A program made the position numbers and the translations under genes. Shown piece after piece: positions 40,881 through 50,295 of a stretch of 64,000 bases of DNA. The first letter of the stretch is position 1. The number at the start of each line of letters is the position of its first letter. The notes beneath the pieces were generated by a model, which was given only the letters and a program-made list of their open reading frames with translations, did no database searches and was not told where the DNA came from. The DNA comes from F23-B02 sp963620985 (GTDB taxonomy: Bacteria; Bacillota; Clostridia; Oscillospirales; Oscillospiraceae). Where the stretch lies: the NCBI GenBank assembly GCA_963620985.1, contig CAVFCI010000006.1, positions 8,157 to 72,156 on the forward strand. The letters run 5' to 3'.

Positions 40881-43652
40881 TCAGTCGTTCCTGCCGCAGC
40901 ATTCCTTGTATTTGAGCCTGCGCGAGCCGTCGGCCTTCATCTTACCGCAGGGGCAGGGATCGTTGCGGCCGGGCTTCGGCGCCTTCTTTATCGGCTTTTT
41001 CTTCTGCACCTCGCCGCCGACGTTTGCCGCCATGTTCTTTGCAACGGCCTTGCGCTCGAGCGTCTGCTCCTTGCGGACGCGGATGGTGTAAATTCTTCTG
41101 ACGGTCTCCTCGCGGATGCCGTTTATCATGGCCTCGAACATATCGTAGCCCTCGCGCTTGTATGCGTCGATGGGCTTGACGTTGCCGTAGCCGCGCAGAC
41201 CGATGCCGCGCTTGAGCTCGGCCATAGCGTCGATATGATCCATCCAGTATTCGTCAACGACGCGCAGCATGACGACGCGCTCGATCTCGCGCATGACGGG
41301 CTGGCCGTCGGGCGCAAGCCCGAACTCCGCCTCGCGCTTATCGTAGACCTGCTGTGCGATATCGTACACTCTGTCGATGATATCCTGAGCCTTGGGCGAG
41401 CCCTTGAAGGAGTCGATGCTCACCGCGCCCTTGGGCAGGAAGAGCTTTTCAAAGGGAGCCGTGACCTCGGCAAGGTGCTCGGAGTTTTCCGCCGCGCCGC
41501 CGTGCAGGGCGTCGTTTACGCTGCCCGCGATGAAGTCGTATATCATCTTGTTTATATTCTCGCGCAGATCCTCGCCGTCGAGCACCTTGCGGCGCTCGTC
41601 ATAGATGATATTGCGCTGCTGGTTCATAACGTCGTCGTATTCCAGAACGCTCTTACGGGTCTGGAAGTTGCGGCTCTCGACGGTCTTCTGAGCCTGCTCG
41701 ATCGCGTTGGAGAGCATCTTGTGGTCAAGCGGCGTATCCTCGTCCACGCCGAGCGACTCCATCATATTGCTCATGCGCTCCGAGCCGAACAGACGCATAA
41801 CGTCGTCGGTCAGTGCAATGTAAAAGCGGCTCTCGCCGGGGTCGCCCTGACGGCCCGCACGTCCGCGCAGCTGGTTATCGATACGGCGCGACTCGTGGCG
41901 CTCGGTGCCGAGGATGAACAGGCCGCCGACGGCCTTGACCTTTTCGGCCTCCTCGTCGCACACCGCCTTGTGCTCCCTGAGCTTTTCGGCGTACATCGCA
42001 CGCGCCTTGAGTATCTCCTCATCGTCGGTATCGGCATAGCCGGTAGCGTCGGCGATGACCTCCTCTGTAAAGCCCGCCTTGCGCAGATCGTTCTTTGCAA
42101 GGTACTCGGCATTGCCACCGAGCATGATATCGGTGCCTCGGCCTGCCATGTTCGTCGCAATGGTGACCGCGCCGAGCTTGCCTGCCTGAGCGACGATCTC
42201 GGCCTCCTTCTCGTGGTGCTTTGCGTTGAGGACGCTGTGCTTTATGCCCCGCGCCTTTAAAAGCTTGGAGAGATATTCGCTCTTTTCAATGGATATCGTA
42301 CCGACCAGAACGGGCTGACCCTTTTCGTGGCAGGCAATTATTTGCTCGATAATGGCTCTGTCCTTACCGGCCTCGGTCTTGTAGACAACGTCGGGCTGGT
42401 CGATGCGGGCAACGGGCTTGTTGGTCGGGATCTCGACTATATCGAGCTTGTAGATCGACGCAAACTCCTCTTCCTCCGTGACAGCCGTGCCGGTCATGCC
42501 GGAGAGCTTGTCGTAAAGTCTGAAGTAGTTCTGGAAGGTGATGGTCGCAAGGGTCTTGTTCTCGCGCTGGACATCGACATGCTCCTTGGCCTCTATCGCC
42601 TGATGCAGACCCTCGCTGTAGCGGCGGCCAAGCATGATACGGCCCGTGAACTCATCGACGATGAGCACCTCGCCGTCCTTTACGACGTAGTCGATATCGC
42701 GCTTCATGATGCCGTGGGCGCGCAGCGCCTGATTTATGTGGTGGGTGAGGGTCGAGTTTTCGATATCGGCGTAGTTTTCAAGGCTGAAGGCTCGCTCGGC
42801 CTTGGCTATGCCGCGAGCCGTGAGCGTCGCCGTGCGCGCCTTTTCGTCCACGATGTAGTCCGCGTCGAGGCTCTCGTCCTCCTCCTCCTTGGAGTCGGTG
42901 GAGGCGTAGACCTTTTTCTTCAGACCCGCGACGAAATCGTTTGCCTGCCGGTAAAGGTCGGTGCTCTCGTCGCCCTGACCGGAAATGATGAGCGGCGTTC
43001 TCGCCTCGTCGATGAGGATCGAGTCCACCTCGTCAACGATGGCAAAGGCGTGACCGCGCTGGACGCGGCTCTCCTTATAGATCGCCATGTTGTCACGCAG
43101 ATAGTCAAAGCCCATCTCGTTGTTCGTGCCGTAGGTGATATCGGCGGCGTAGGCCGCCTTGCGCTGCTCGTTATCCAGACCGTGGACTATAAGTCCGACA
43201 TCAAGACCCATGAACCTGTGGACCTTGCCCATCCACTCACTGTCGCGTCGGGCGAGGTAGTCGTTGACGGTGACGATGTGAACGCCGTCACCGGCTATGG
43301 CGTTGAGGTAGGCCGGCATGACCGCGACAAGAGTCTTGCCTTCGCCGGTCTTCATCTCGGCGATACGTCCCTGATGCAGGACGATGCCGCCGATGAGCTG
43401 GACGCGGAAGGGCTTCATGCCCAGCACGCGCCACGCGGCCTCGCGCACCGCGGCAAATGCCTCGGGCAGCATGGAGTCGAGATCCTCGCCGTTATCGTAG
43501 CGGCTCTGGAACTCGGCGGTCTTGGCGCGCAGCTCCGCGTCGGAAAGAGCCTGCATCTGCGGCTCGAGCGCCTCTATCTTATCGACGATGGGGTATATTT
43601 TTTTGAGCTCATGATCGGTATGGCTGCCGAAAATTTTACTGAAGAAACCCAT
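40881..43652 (-). CDS. secA: preprotein translocase ATPase SecA
   Basis: The protein has 923 residues. Walker A region MKTGEGKTLVAVM, DEVDSILIDEARTPLIISG, TNMAGRGTDIMLGG and QLRGRAGRQGDPGESRFY are canonical. The C-terminal zinc-binding SEC-C tail is present (NDPCPCGKMKAD, YKECCGRND); the spacing between CxC and the last CC is slightly longer than usual. It drives export through SecY and is single-copy in this window. Confidence 0.98.
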   Translation of the reverse strand: MGFFSKIFGSHTDHELKKIYPIVDKIEALEPQMQALSDAELRAKTAEFQSRYDNGEDLDSMLPEAFAAVREAAWRVLGMKPFRVQLIGGIVLHQGRIAEMKTGEGKTLVAVMPAYLNAIAGDGVHIVTVNDYLARRDSEWMGKVHRFMGLDVGLIVHGLDNEQRKAAYAADITYGTNNEMGFDYLRDNMAIYKESRVQRGHAFAIVDEVDSILIDEARTPLIISGQGDESTDLYRQANDFVAGLKKKVYASTDSKEEEDESLDADYIVDEKARTATLTARGIAKAERAFSLENYADIENSTLTHHINQALRAHGIMKRDIDYVVKDGEVLIVDEFTGRIMLGRRYSEGLHQAIEAKEHVDVQRENKTLATITFQNYFRLYDKLSGMTGTAVTEEEEFASIYKLDIVEIPTNKPVARIDQPDVVYKTEAGKDRAIIEQIIACHEKGQPVLVGTISIEKSEYLSKLLKARGIKHSVLNAKHHEKEAEIVAQAGKLGAVTIATNMAGRGTDIMLGGNAEYLAKNDLRKAGFTEEVIADATGYADTDDEEILKARAMYAEKLREHKAVCDEEAEKVKAVGGLFILGTERHESRRIDNQLRGRAGRQGDPGESRFYIALTDDVMRLFGSERMSNMMESLGVDEDTPLDHKMLSNAIEQAQKTVESRNFQTRKSVLEYDDVMNQQRNIIYDERRKVLDGEDLRENINKMIYDFIAGSVNDALHGGAAENSEHLAEVTAPFEKLFLPKGAVSIDSFKGSPKAQDIIDRVYDIAQQVYDKREAEFGLAPDGQPVMREIERVVMLRVVDEYWMDHIDAMAELKRGIGLRGYGNVKPIDAYKREGYDMFEAMINGIREETVRRIYTIRVRKEQTLERKAVAKNMAANVGGEVQKKKPIKKAPKPGRNDPCPCGKMKADGSRRLKYKECCGRND

Positions 43653-43781
43653 ATTATTTGCCTTTCGTATGTAAAGATAATTTCACGCATAGATTGTAAC
43701 ACATAATTGTGAATAAAAAAAGACCTGCGGCATGGCTTTTACTGTCTTTTTATGAGTTTTTGTGCTCTGTGGCACAGGCGC

Positions 43782-43810
43782 TTGTTATTTTGCCGCCGGT
43801 TTGTTATAAT
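43782..43810 (+). promoter_or_regulatory. promoter of the DUF2156-truA pair
   Basis: TTGTTA (43782-43787), 17 bp, perfect TATAAT (43805-43810), 30 bp before the chosen GTG start. Confidence 0.65.
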
Positions 43811-43840
43811 GACGCCATCACACGAAACGAGGTATCCTCA

Positions 43841-44713
43841 GTGGATTTTAAGAAAATAACTCTGTCCGATGCCGGCACGCTGCGGCCTTACCTGCTCGGT
43901 CAGTACCGCTCCTGCGACTACTCGGTGCTGGGCATATTCATGTGGGCGGACAGGTTCGGATATGAATACTGCATATCCGACGGCGTGCTGTTCATGCGCG
44001 AGCGGGCGCGGCACGGCGGCGAGTACGACTATCTGCTGCCGCTGGGCGTGGGCAGCCTGTGCGAAAGAACGGCGATGCTGCGCGAAAGGCTCGGCGGCGG
44101 ACTCACGATGAGCCTCGTCCCCGAGGAGGCGATGAACGAGCTCAGACAGGAGTTCAGCTTCACCGCCGCCGAAGAGCCGGACATTGCGGACTATATGTAC
44201 AATGCCGAGGATCTGGCGTATCTTGCCGGCAAAAAATACAGCAAGAAGCGCAATCTCATCCATCAGTTTGAAAAGCTCTGCCCCGACTGCCGCCTTGAGC
44301 CGATAAGCGCCGAAAACGCCCATCTTATCGCCGAGTGCTGTGCGCACGACTGGTCGGACACGGGACTGAGCGAGCTTGCGGTATACGAAAACGACCACAC
44401 ACGCGAGGTGCTGCGCGACTACGCCGCCTACGGCTGCACGGGCTATGCGCTGCACTGCGGCAGCGATATCGCGGCGTTCTGCATCGGCGAGGTGCTCGGC
44501 GATACGCTGATCGTGCACATTGAAAAGGCCAAGCGCGAGTACAAGGGCGCGTTTCAGATGATAAACTGCCTGTTTGCGAAAACAGAGCTGGAGAAATACG
44601 GCATACGCTACATCAACCGCGAGGACGATGTCGGCGACGAGGGACTGCGGCAGGCAAAGCAATCGTACTTCCCCGCGTATATGCTGAAAAAATTCAGGCT
44701 GAGATATGAATAA
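43841..44713 (+). CDS. DUF2156 protein (phosphatidylglycerol lysyltransferase C-terminal-like)
   Basis: 290 residues from GTG 43841 with GAGG 8 nt upstream; earlier in-frame starts lie upstream of the promoter. The protein has two GNAT-like halves: LRPYLLGQYRSCDYSVLGIF, DLAYLAGKKYSKKRNLIHQF and GYALHCGSDIAAFCIGEVL resemble the DUF2156 domain found at the C-terminus of MprF. There is no membrane domain. MprF relatives transfer amino acids from tRNA to lipid; the stand-alone form is uncharacterised. It overlaps truA by 8 bp. Confidence 0.82.
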   Translation: MDFKKITLSDAGTLRPYLLGQYRSCDYSVLGIFMWADRFGYEYCISDGVLFMRERARHGGEYDYLLPLGVGSLCERTAMLRERLGGGLTMSLVPEEAMNELRQEFSFTAAEEPDIADYMYNAEDLAYLAGKKYSKKRNLIHQFEKLCPDCRLEPISAENAHLIAECCAHDWSDTGLSELAVYENDHTREVLRDYAAYGCTGYALHCGSDIAAFCIGEVLGDTLIVHIEKAKREYKGAFQMINCLFAKTELEKYGIRYINREDDVGDEGLRQAKQSYFPAYMLKKFRLRYE

Positions 44714-45443
44714 TTACAAGCTCACCCTGAGCTACGACGGCACGCGCTACCGCGGCTGGCAGCGTCAGGGCAACACGGAAAACACGATACAGGCCAAGGT
44801 CGAGGCTGCGCTTTCGCGCATTCTCGCGCAGCCGGTCGAGCTCAGCGCCTCGGGCAGAACGGATGCCGGTGCGCACGCACGGATGCAGGTCGCGTCGTTT
44901 CGGGCTGACACGAAGCTCGATGTGCAGGAGATACTGTCGCGTCTGCGCGGCGCTCTGCCGGAGGATATCGCCGCAAACGAGCTCTCGCTTGCCGAGCCGA
45001 GGTTTCACGCAAGGCTCAGCTGCACCGGCAAAACATACGTCTACAGAGTGCGCAGCAGCGCCGTACAGGATGTCTTCGAGCGCAGGTACATGTACCGCGT
45101 CGAGGAGGATCTGGACACCGGCGCAATGCGCGCAGCGGCGGAGCTCCTGCTCGGCGAGCACGATTTCACGGCCTTTCAGTCGAATAAGCGCATGAAAAAA
45201 TCCGCTGTGCGGCGGATAGACAAAATAGATATCACGCGCAGCGGCGAGGAACTGCGCTTCACCGTTTCCGGCGACGGATTTTTGTACAACATGGTGCGCA
45301 TCATCGTCGGAACGCTGCTCGAGGTCGGCGCACATCGGATGACGGCGGCAGACGTGGAGCACGCGCTCGCGTCGAAGCAGCGTGAGAACGCAGGTCCCAC
45401 CGCACCCGCGCAGGGGCTCTGTCTGTGGGAGGTTTTTTATTAG
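44706..45443 (+). CDS. truA: tRNA pseudouridine synthase A
   Basis: The protein has 245 residues. KLTLSYDGTRYRGWQRQ at the N-terminus and the catalytic Asp in SASGRTDAGAHA. HDFTAFQSNK and FLYNMVRIIVGTLLEVG are also conserved. It modifies U38-U40 of tRNA anticodon stems. Translation is probably coupled to the DUF2156 gene. Confidence 0.97.
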   Translation: MNNYKLTLSYDGTRYRGWQRQGNTENTIQAKVEAALSRILAQPVELSASGRTDAGAHARMQVASFRADTKLDVQEILSRLRGALPEDIAANELSLAEPRFHARLSCTGKTYVYRVRSSAVQDVFERRYMYRVEEDLDTGAMRAAAELLLGEHDFTAFQSNKRMKKSAVRRIDKIDITRSGEELRFTVSGDGFLYNMVRIIVGTLLEVGAHRMTAADVEHALASKQRENAGPTAPAQGLCLWEVFY

Positions 45444-45486
45444 CGCAGGCGAACGCGCTCATCTCCGACGGATGAGGTGCCATCAA

Positions 45487-45730
45487 AAGCGGCGTTAGCC
45501 GCCTCAGCTTGTCAAAAAAGTCCCTCGCGGGACTTTTTTGACTGCACTTTTCCGCCGAGCATTTTGAAAGTATTCAAAATGCTTTTACCGAAATCCTTGA
45601 AATTTCAAGGATTTCGACGGCGGTTTATCTAATTCGAGGCGGGTCTTGCCCCCTCGAGCTCCCCCGCTGCGCGGATGTTTTTCCTCAGCAGCATAGGTTC
45701 TTTGACAGCCTGAAGCGGCGTTAGCCGCTT
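45487..45730. mobile_element. family 2 MITE-like element, copy 2
   Basis: 244 bp, in opposite orientation to copy 1. Ends are hairpins AAGCGGCGTTAGCCGCC and the inverted AAGCGGCGTTAGCCGCTT, each followed inward by a TGTCAAA-type motif. The interior is a chain of strong palindromes: AAAAAAGTCC / GGACTTTTTT, AGCATTTTGAA / TTCAAAATGCT, and a perfect 28-bp palindrome at 45590-45617. It fills most of the truA-rplL gap; no gene is seen in 45444-45798. Confidence 0.75.
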
Positions 45731-45742
45731 ACATTACAACAA

Positions 45743-45782
45743 AAAAAGAGTGCAGACCCGATGAAAAGTCTGCACTCTTTTT
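45743..45782. terminator. rplJL terminator
   Basis: AAAAAGAGTGCAGAC and its exact complement, 10-nt loop, T-runs on both sides; 16 bp after the rplL stop. Confidence 0.85.
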
Positions 45783-45798
45783 GATATTGCGTAATTTC

Positions 45799-46170
45799 TT
45801 ACTTGATCTCGACTGCTGCGCCGACTGCCTCGAGCTGAGCCTTGAGAGCCTCTGCGTCTTCCTTGGAAACGCCTTCCTTGACAGCAACGGGAGCCTTCTC
45901 GACAAGAGCCTTTGCCTCTGCCAGGCCGAGACCGGTGATGCCGCGGATCTCCTTGATGACCTTGATCTTCTCTGCGCCGAAGCTGGTCATAACAACGTCG
46001 AACTCGGTCTTCTCTGCGACAGCCTCTGCTGCGCCGCCTGCTGCGGGAGCTGCTGCTGCAACTGCGGAGACACCGAAGGTCTCGCAGATCTCATCAACGA
46101 GCTCCTTGAGCTCGAGAACGGAAAGAGCCTTGATCTCGTCGATCATGGCGGTGATTTTTTCGCTTGCCAT
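45799..46170 (-). CDS. rplL: ribosomal protein L7/L12
   Basis: 123 residues from ATG 46170 (MASEKITAMIDEIKALSVLE). An alanine-rich hinge (VAAAAPAAGGAAEAV) joins the dimerisation domain to the C-terminal factor-binding domain (EKTEFDVVMTSFGAEKIKVI). It forms the 50S stalk with L10 and recruits translational GTPases. Confidence 0.98.
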   Translation of the reverse strand: MASEKITAMIDEIKALSVLELKELVDEICETFGVSAVAAAAPAAGGAAEAVAEKTEFDVVMTSFGAEKIKVIKEIRGITGLGLAEAKALVEKAPVAVKEGVSKEDAEALKAQLEAVGAAVEIK

Positions 46171-46206
46171 TATAATTTCCTCCAATTTTAATGTTTGGTG
46201 CAGCGA

Positions 46207-46734
46207 TTATTCCGCTGCTTCTGCCGGAGCGGCTGCGCCGCCCTTCTGCTCGATGACTTCGCTCAGAGCAACTGCAAGGCCGCCCATGATCGCGTTCAGG
46301 GAGCCTGCCAGCTTCGAGTACAGGTCGTTCTTGCTGGTGAGCGTGGACAGCTCTGCTATCTCCTGCTCGCTGAGGATCTTGCCCTCCATGAAAGCCGCCT
46401 TGACATTGAATCTGTCGCCGAGCTTCTTGGAGTAGTCGTTGATGATACGGAACGGAGCGATGGGATCCTCGGTGCTGGTTGCCAGGGATGTGCTGCCGTT
46501 GAGGACGGGATCGAGTTCCTTCATTCCGACCTTGTCGATAGCGATCCTTGTAAGGGTGTTCTTGACGACGGTGTAGTCAACGCCCTCCTTGCGCATCTCT
46601 GTGCGCAGAGCCGTATCCTCGGACACGGTGATACCCTGATAATCGACCAGAATACCTGCGCTTGCTGCGTTGATGCGCTCGACGAGTGCTTCTACGATCG
46701 CCTGCTTCTCGCTGAGAACCTTTGCGTTAGGCAT
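46207..46734 (-). CDS. rplJ: ribosomal protein L10
   Basis: The protein has 175 residues. The 23S-binding N-terminal domain (GILVDYQGITVSEDTALRTE, YTVVKNTLTRIA) and a C-terminal helix for L7/L12 dimers. In an rplJL operon without rplK/rplA next to it; the L10 leader lies upstream. Confidence 0.97.
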   Translation of the reverse strand: MPNAKVLSEKQAIVEALVERINAASAGILVDYQGITVSEDTALRTEMRKEGVDYTVVKNTLTRIAIDKVGMKELDPVLNGSTSLATSTEDPIAPFRIINDYSKKLGDRFNVKAAFMEGKILSEQEIAELSTLTSKNDLYSKLAGSLNAIMGGLAVALSEVIEQKGGAAAPAEAAE

Positions 46735-46880
46735 GTGTGTTTTTCACCTCCACACTGATGTTCACGCTCAAAAAGAAAACCTCCCTGTCCGAAGACATGG
46801 AGGCTGTAAGCAATCAAAATATGATGCCATCCTCGGCAGGATTTACACCATAAGATACCTGCTGTCTTTGGAGCGCTCGA
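46735..46880 (-). ncRNA. L10 leader (autoregulatory mRNA leader of rplJL)
   Basis: The leader between promoter and rplJ on the minus strand contains the typical TAAATCCTGCCGAGG stretch (near 46834-46850), and a hairpin CCTCCATGTCTTCGGACAGGGAGG just before rplJ in the terminator or sequestering position. L10(L12)4 binds such leaders to repress its own synthesis. Boundaries are approximate. Confidence 0.75.
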
Positions 46881-46881
46881 T

Positions 46882-46910
46882 TATGATATCAGACTCCCCC
46901 GCATTTGTCA
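46882..46910 (-). promoter_or_regulatory. rplJL promoter
   Basis: On the minus strand TTGACA (46905-46910), 17 bp, TATCAT (46882-46887). Confidence 0.75.
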
Positions 46911-47054
46911 AGCTTTTTCGCGCATAAATCGAGGCCTTTGTTAGCCGCAGCAACAAAAGCCTTGATTTTTCAGCACTTTTTTGTTAAAATGTTTGATGTA
47001 ACGCTTTTGTTGCCTATTTTTAACTTATTTTCACGCATCACAGGAGAGACCCGC

Positions 47055-48452
47055 ATGAAAAGATACATATCATTTCTGCTTGCCGTTCTGATGCTCGTGA
47101 GCCTTGTTCCCGCGTCGGCACTGGCCGACAGTGAGGTGTCTTCCATGAAAGCCAGCGAGGAGCTTAAAACACTCATCAAATATTGGGAGGGCGTGAGGCT
47201 CACGGCTTACAAGGCGCACTCGAGCGAGGAATACTGGACGATAGGCTACGGCCACTACGGTCCGGACGTTTACGAAGGCATGGAGATCACGGCGGAGCAG
47301 GCCGACGCTTATTTCGAGCAGGATATTGCCGTATTTGAAGCTGCGGCAAACCGCATAATAGCAAATTACGGGCTTGAAGCAAGCCAGAACGTATTCGACG
47401 CGATGCTGAGCCTTTCGTACAACTTCGGCCCGAGCTGGGTCGAGACATACGCAGGCTCATGGCGGCTTGCGCGCTATGTCAAGGCCGGCTTTAAGGACAG
47501 CAGCGGCAATGCCATTCCCGCATCTGAGATCGCCGATGCCTTTGCCGTGCTGTGCTCGGCAGGCGGCGAGATACTCCCCGGCCTTTTAAAGCGCCGCTTG
47601 AATGAAGCGGAAATTTTCCTCTACGGCGACTACAGCACCGCCTTTACAAACTTCGTCGCCGTCATATTCGACGCAAACGGCGGTACGCTCAGCAGCGGCA
47701 ACCGCGTCATCGCCTACGAAAAGGGCAAGCCCTACGGCTCGCTGCCGGTAGCTGCGCTCAGCGGCACGAAATTCGGCGGCTGGAAGGACGCGAGCACCGG
47801 CAGCACGATAACGTCAAGCTCCATAGCCGATCAGATACGCACCCTTACAGCTGTCTGGGGCGAGCATATGTGCCCACTCGGGGATAATTGCCCGTCGAAG
47901 AATTTCGCCGACGTTCCCGCGAGCTACTGGGCGCACAGCGATATAGACAATGTCGTATCCTTGGGACTGTTCAACGGCACGAGCACCACGCGCTTCGGCG
48001 TGAACGACCTCATGACGCGCTCCATGCTGCTCGCAGTGCTCTACCGGCTTGACGGCAGCCCCGACGTGTCCGGCTATGAAAACCGCTTTTCGGACGTTGA
48101 CGAGAGCAAGTATTACTACAACGCCCTGCTCTGGGGCTCGCACAACAACATTTCAAACGGCTACTCCGACGGCACGTTCCTGCCAGACGGCACGCTCACG
48201 CGCGAGCAGTTCGTGACCTTCCTGAACAGATACGCAAACTACAAGGGCTATAACACCGAGGTATACGCCGATATAGGCAGCTACTCCGACGCGCAGCAGG
48301 TCAGCACCTTCGCACGCGAGAGCATGTGCTGGGCGATCGGCGCAGGCATAGTTACAGGAACGAGCGCAACGACGCTCAGCCCTCAGGCCAGCGCGACCCG
48401 CGCACAGGTCGCGGTGATGTTCAATCGCTTCGCAGGCGGCATGACAATTTGA
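47055..48452 (+). CDS. secreted GH24-type lysozyme with InlB-like repeat and SLH domains
   Basis: 465 residues from ATG 47055 (AGGAGAG upstream). Signal peptide cleaved after SALA (24). Residues 34-192 are a phage-type (GH24) lysozyme: catalytic Glu in KYWEGVRLTAY (Glu45), followed by WTIGYGHY. Residues about 200-268 resemble an InlB/Listeria-Bacteroides repeat (VIFDANGGTL, KFGGWKDASTG). Three SLH domains at about 283-465 (FADVPASYWAHSDID, RFSDVDESKYYYNAL) anchor it to the cell wall. It probably remodels the organism's own wall; a phage lysin origin for the catalytic domain is possible. Confidence 0.9.
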   Translation: MKRYISFLLAVLMLVSLVPASALADSEVSSMKASEELKTLIKYWEGVRLTAYKAHSSEEYWTIGYGHYGPDVYEGMEITAEQADAYFEQDIAVFEAAANRIIANYGLEASQNVFDAMLSLSYNFGPSWVETYAGSWRLARYVKAGFKDSSGNAIPASEIADAFAVLCSAGGEILPGLLKRRLNEAEIFLYGDYSTAFTNFVAVIFDANGGTLSSGNRVIAYEKGKPYGSLPVAALSGTKFGGWKDASTGSTITSSSIADQIRTLTAVWGEHMCPLGDNCPSKNFADVPASYWAHSDIDNVVSLGLFNGTSTTRFGVNDLMTRSMLLAVLYRLDGSPDVSGYENRFSDVDESKYYYNALLWGSHNNISNGYSDGTFLPDGTLTREQFVTFLNRYANYKGYNTEVYADIGSYSDAQQVSTFARESMCWAIGAGIVTGTSATTLSPQASATRAQVAVMFNRFAGGMTI

Positions 48453-48464
48453 TTTGGGCAAACT

Positions 48465-48494
48465 AAAATCCCCGACCGCGGTCGGGGATTTTTT
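48465..48494. terminator. bidirectional terminator, perfect palindrome
   Basis: AAAATCCCCGACCGC followed by its complement and a T-run; between two convergent genes. The same sequence recurs at 53708-53737. Confidence 0.9.
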
Positions 48495-48510
48495 CATTAT
48501 CTATCTGCTT

Positions 48511-49011
48511 TTATTCGTCATCGTTGCCGTCGTCCGGCTCGGGGGTCGCCGGTGCGGGCGTGGGAGTGGGAACGACCTTCTTGACGAAGGTAGCAACGAT
48601 GCTGTGATCCTCCGTCACGCCCGACAGCGTGTAGCTGTCCACTGCGCCTACGTCCTTGCCGTCTACCATGACCGCCTGTATCTCATAGCCGTCGTTGGGG
48701 GTGATGGATATCTTCAGGCTCCCGCCGTCGCTGACGGACGCGCTGCCGTTGGGATCGGTGCTGCCGCCGTTGCCCGCCGTAACGTGTACGGTATGCGTGC
48801 TGCCGGATTTGTCCGTATCCGTCTTTTGTTCGGGCGCGGCGCTCTCGACCACGGTCTTGTTATTTGATGTGACCGAGCCGGGCTTGAAGTCAAAGCATCC
48901 GTCAGCCGCGACTACCACGACCGTCAGCACTGCCAGAGCGCAGAGGATGCCTGTTATTATCCATTTTGTTTTCATGCTCATCGAGCGCTTGCCGTTATTT
49001 TTTCTGCTCAT
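48511..49011 (-). CDS. membrane-anchored protein with extracellular repeat domain
   Basis: 166 residues from ATG 49011 (GGAGGCGAGAT upstream). A short basic N-terminus, one membrane helix (about 15-37), a spacer, and a divergent InlB-type repeat (ISITPNDGYEIQAVMVDGKD then SYTLSGVTEDHSIVATF), ending in a P/T-rich acidic tail. It is the last gene of holB-ricT. Function unknown; no peptidase or binding motif recognised. Confidence 0.8.
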   Translation of the reverse strand: MSRKNNGKRSMSMKTKWIITGILCALAVLTVVVVAADGCFDFKPGSVTSNNKTVVESAAPEQKTDTDKSGSTHTVHVTAGNGGSTDPNGSASVSDGGSLKISITPNDGYEIQAVMVDGKDVGAVDSYTLSGVTEDHSIVATFVKKVVPTPTPAPATPEPDDGNDDE

Positions 49012-49029
49012 ATCTCGCCTCCGGGATCG

Positions 49030-50295
49030 CTATTGGTTCTGCGTCTGACCGCCCCTGTTTTTGGGCTTGCCGCGGTGATAGTAGCGGCGGTTATTTTTCT
49101 TTTTCTCGCCCTCCGTGCTTTTCGCCTGCTGCTGCGGCTTCGGCTGCTCGGCAGGCTTCTGAGCCTCAGGCTTTTTTCCGCCGCCGCGCCGGTTATTTCT
49201 CGGCTTTGGACGTGCAGCGGCCTTCTTTTCCTCCTGAGCGCGGGAGATCGGCTCGGCCTGCACAACGGGTCTTGCGTCGCTCTGCGGCTTTTTTCCGTTT
49301 CGGCGCGAGCGGCGGCTGCGGCCACGCTTTTTCCGCGTATCGTCGCTGTCCTGCCCGTAGCTGTCGGAGCTGTCGGACGCGAAAAGCTCGGGCAGCTTCC
49401 ACTCGTCCTCTTCCTCCTCTTCCTCCTCGGGCTCGGGAATGTACTTGAGCACCGACGGTGGAGTCTCTCCGTCCTTGGGACGGCCTCCGGGCACTGCCGC
49501 GACCTCGACTGCACGGAAGGTCTTGACCGTATCATCGCCCTCGCCGTCGAGCTTGACCTTGACCATCTGGCGCAGGAGGTTCACCTGCGTGACATTGCCG
49601 TAGCCTATCGGAGTTTCGACGAACGCGCCCTGCTTGGGCACATTTTTCGTAAGCTCCTCGTATGCCTCCTGCTCGTATCTCAGGCAGCACATGAGCCTGC
49701 CGCAGCTGCCCGAGATCTTGCCCGGGTTGAGCGACATGGACTGCACCTTCGCCATTTTGGTCGAGACCGGCTGGAACTCGTCGATAAACTGACTGCAGCA
49801 GAAGGGTCTGCCGCAGATGCCGAGCCCGCCGAGCATTTTGGCCTCGTCCCTGACGCCTATCTGCCGGAGCTCTATCCTGTTGCGGAATATGCCGGCCAGA
49901 TCCTTTACGAGCTCGCGGAAGTCTACCCTGCCGTCGGAGGTGAAGAAGAACATTGTCTTGTTGCCCTCAAAGTTGCACTCGACATCGACGAGCTTCATGT
50001 CCAGTCCGTGCTCGGTGATCTTCCTCTGGCATATCTCGAACGCTTCCTTTTCACGCTGCTTGTTTATCTCCGCAACGCGCAGATCGTCGCGTGTTGCAAG
50101 TCTTACGACAGGGCGCAGCGGCTGGACGACCGCATTGTCCTCGACCTCGTGATTGCCGCGGATGCAGTCGGCTATCTCAAGCCCCTTGCTGGTCTCGACA
50201 ATGACAGGCTGGCCGGTTTTTACGCTCCTGCCGTTCGGGGAAAAGTAATAGCTTTTTCCCCTGTTTTTGAATTTTACGCTTATAACCTCAGTCAA
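49030..50295 (-). CDS. ricT: RicT/YaaT (PSP1-domain) protein with long basic tail
   Basis: 421 residues, starting at TTG 50295. The PSP1 core (CNFEGNKTMFFFTSDGRVDF, LGGLGICGRPFCCSQF, GSCGRLMCCLRYEQEAYEEL) has the Cys motifs that hold Fe-S clusters in the RicAFT complex, which in B. subtilis supports RNase Y mRNA processing, sporulation and competence. Residues about 290-421 are a disordered charged tail (KKRGRSRRSRRNGKKPQ and acidic EEEEEEDEW) not found in the shorter homologues. It overlaps holB by 8 bp, the usual neighbour. Confidence 0.93.
   Translation of the reverse strand: MTEVISVKFKNRGKSYYFSPNGRSVKTGQPVIVETSKGLEIADCIRGNHEVEDNAVVQPLRPVVRLATRDDLRVAEINKQREKEAFEICQRKITEHGLDMKLVDVECNFEGNKTMFFFTSDGRVDFRELVKDLAGIFRNRIELRQIGVRDEAKMLGGLGICGRPFCCSQFIDEFQPVSTKMAKVQSMSLNPGKISGSCGRLMCCLRYEQEAYEELTKNVPKQGAFVETPIGYGNVTQVNLLRQMVKVKLDGEGDDTVKTFRAVEVAAVPGGRPKDGETPPSVLKYIPEPEEEEEEEDEWKLPELFASDSSDSYGQDSDDTRKKRGRSRRSRRNGKKPQSDARPVVQAEPISRAQEEKKAAARPKPRNNRRGGGKKPEAQKPAEQPKPQQQAKSTEGEKKKNNRRYYHRGKPKNRGGQTQNQ

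Noticed and set aside
40245..42260. Open frame opposite pgeF and secA
   Set aside because: It spans two certain genes on the other strand without its own start signal or known domain.
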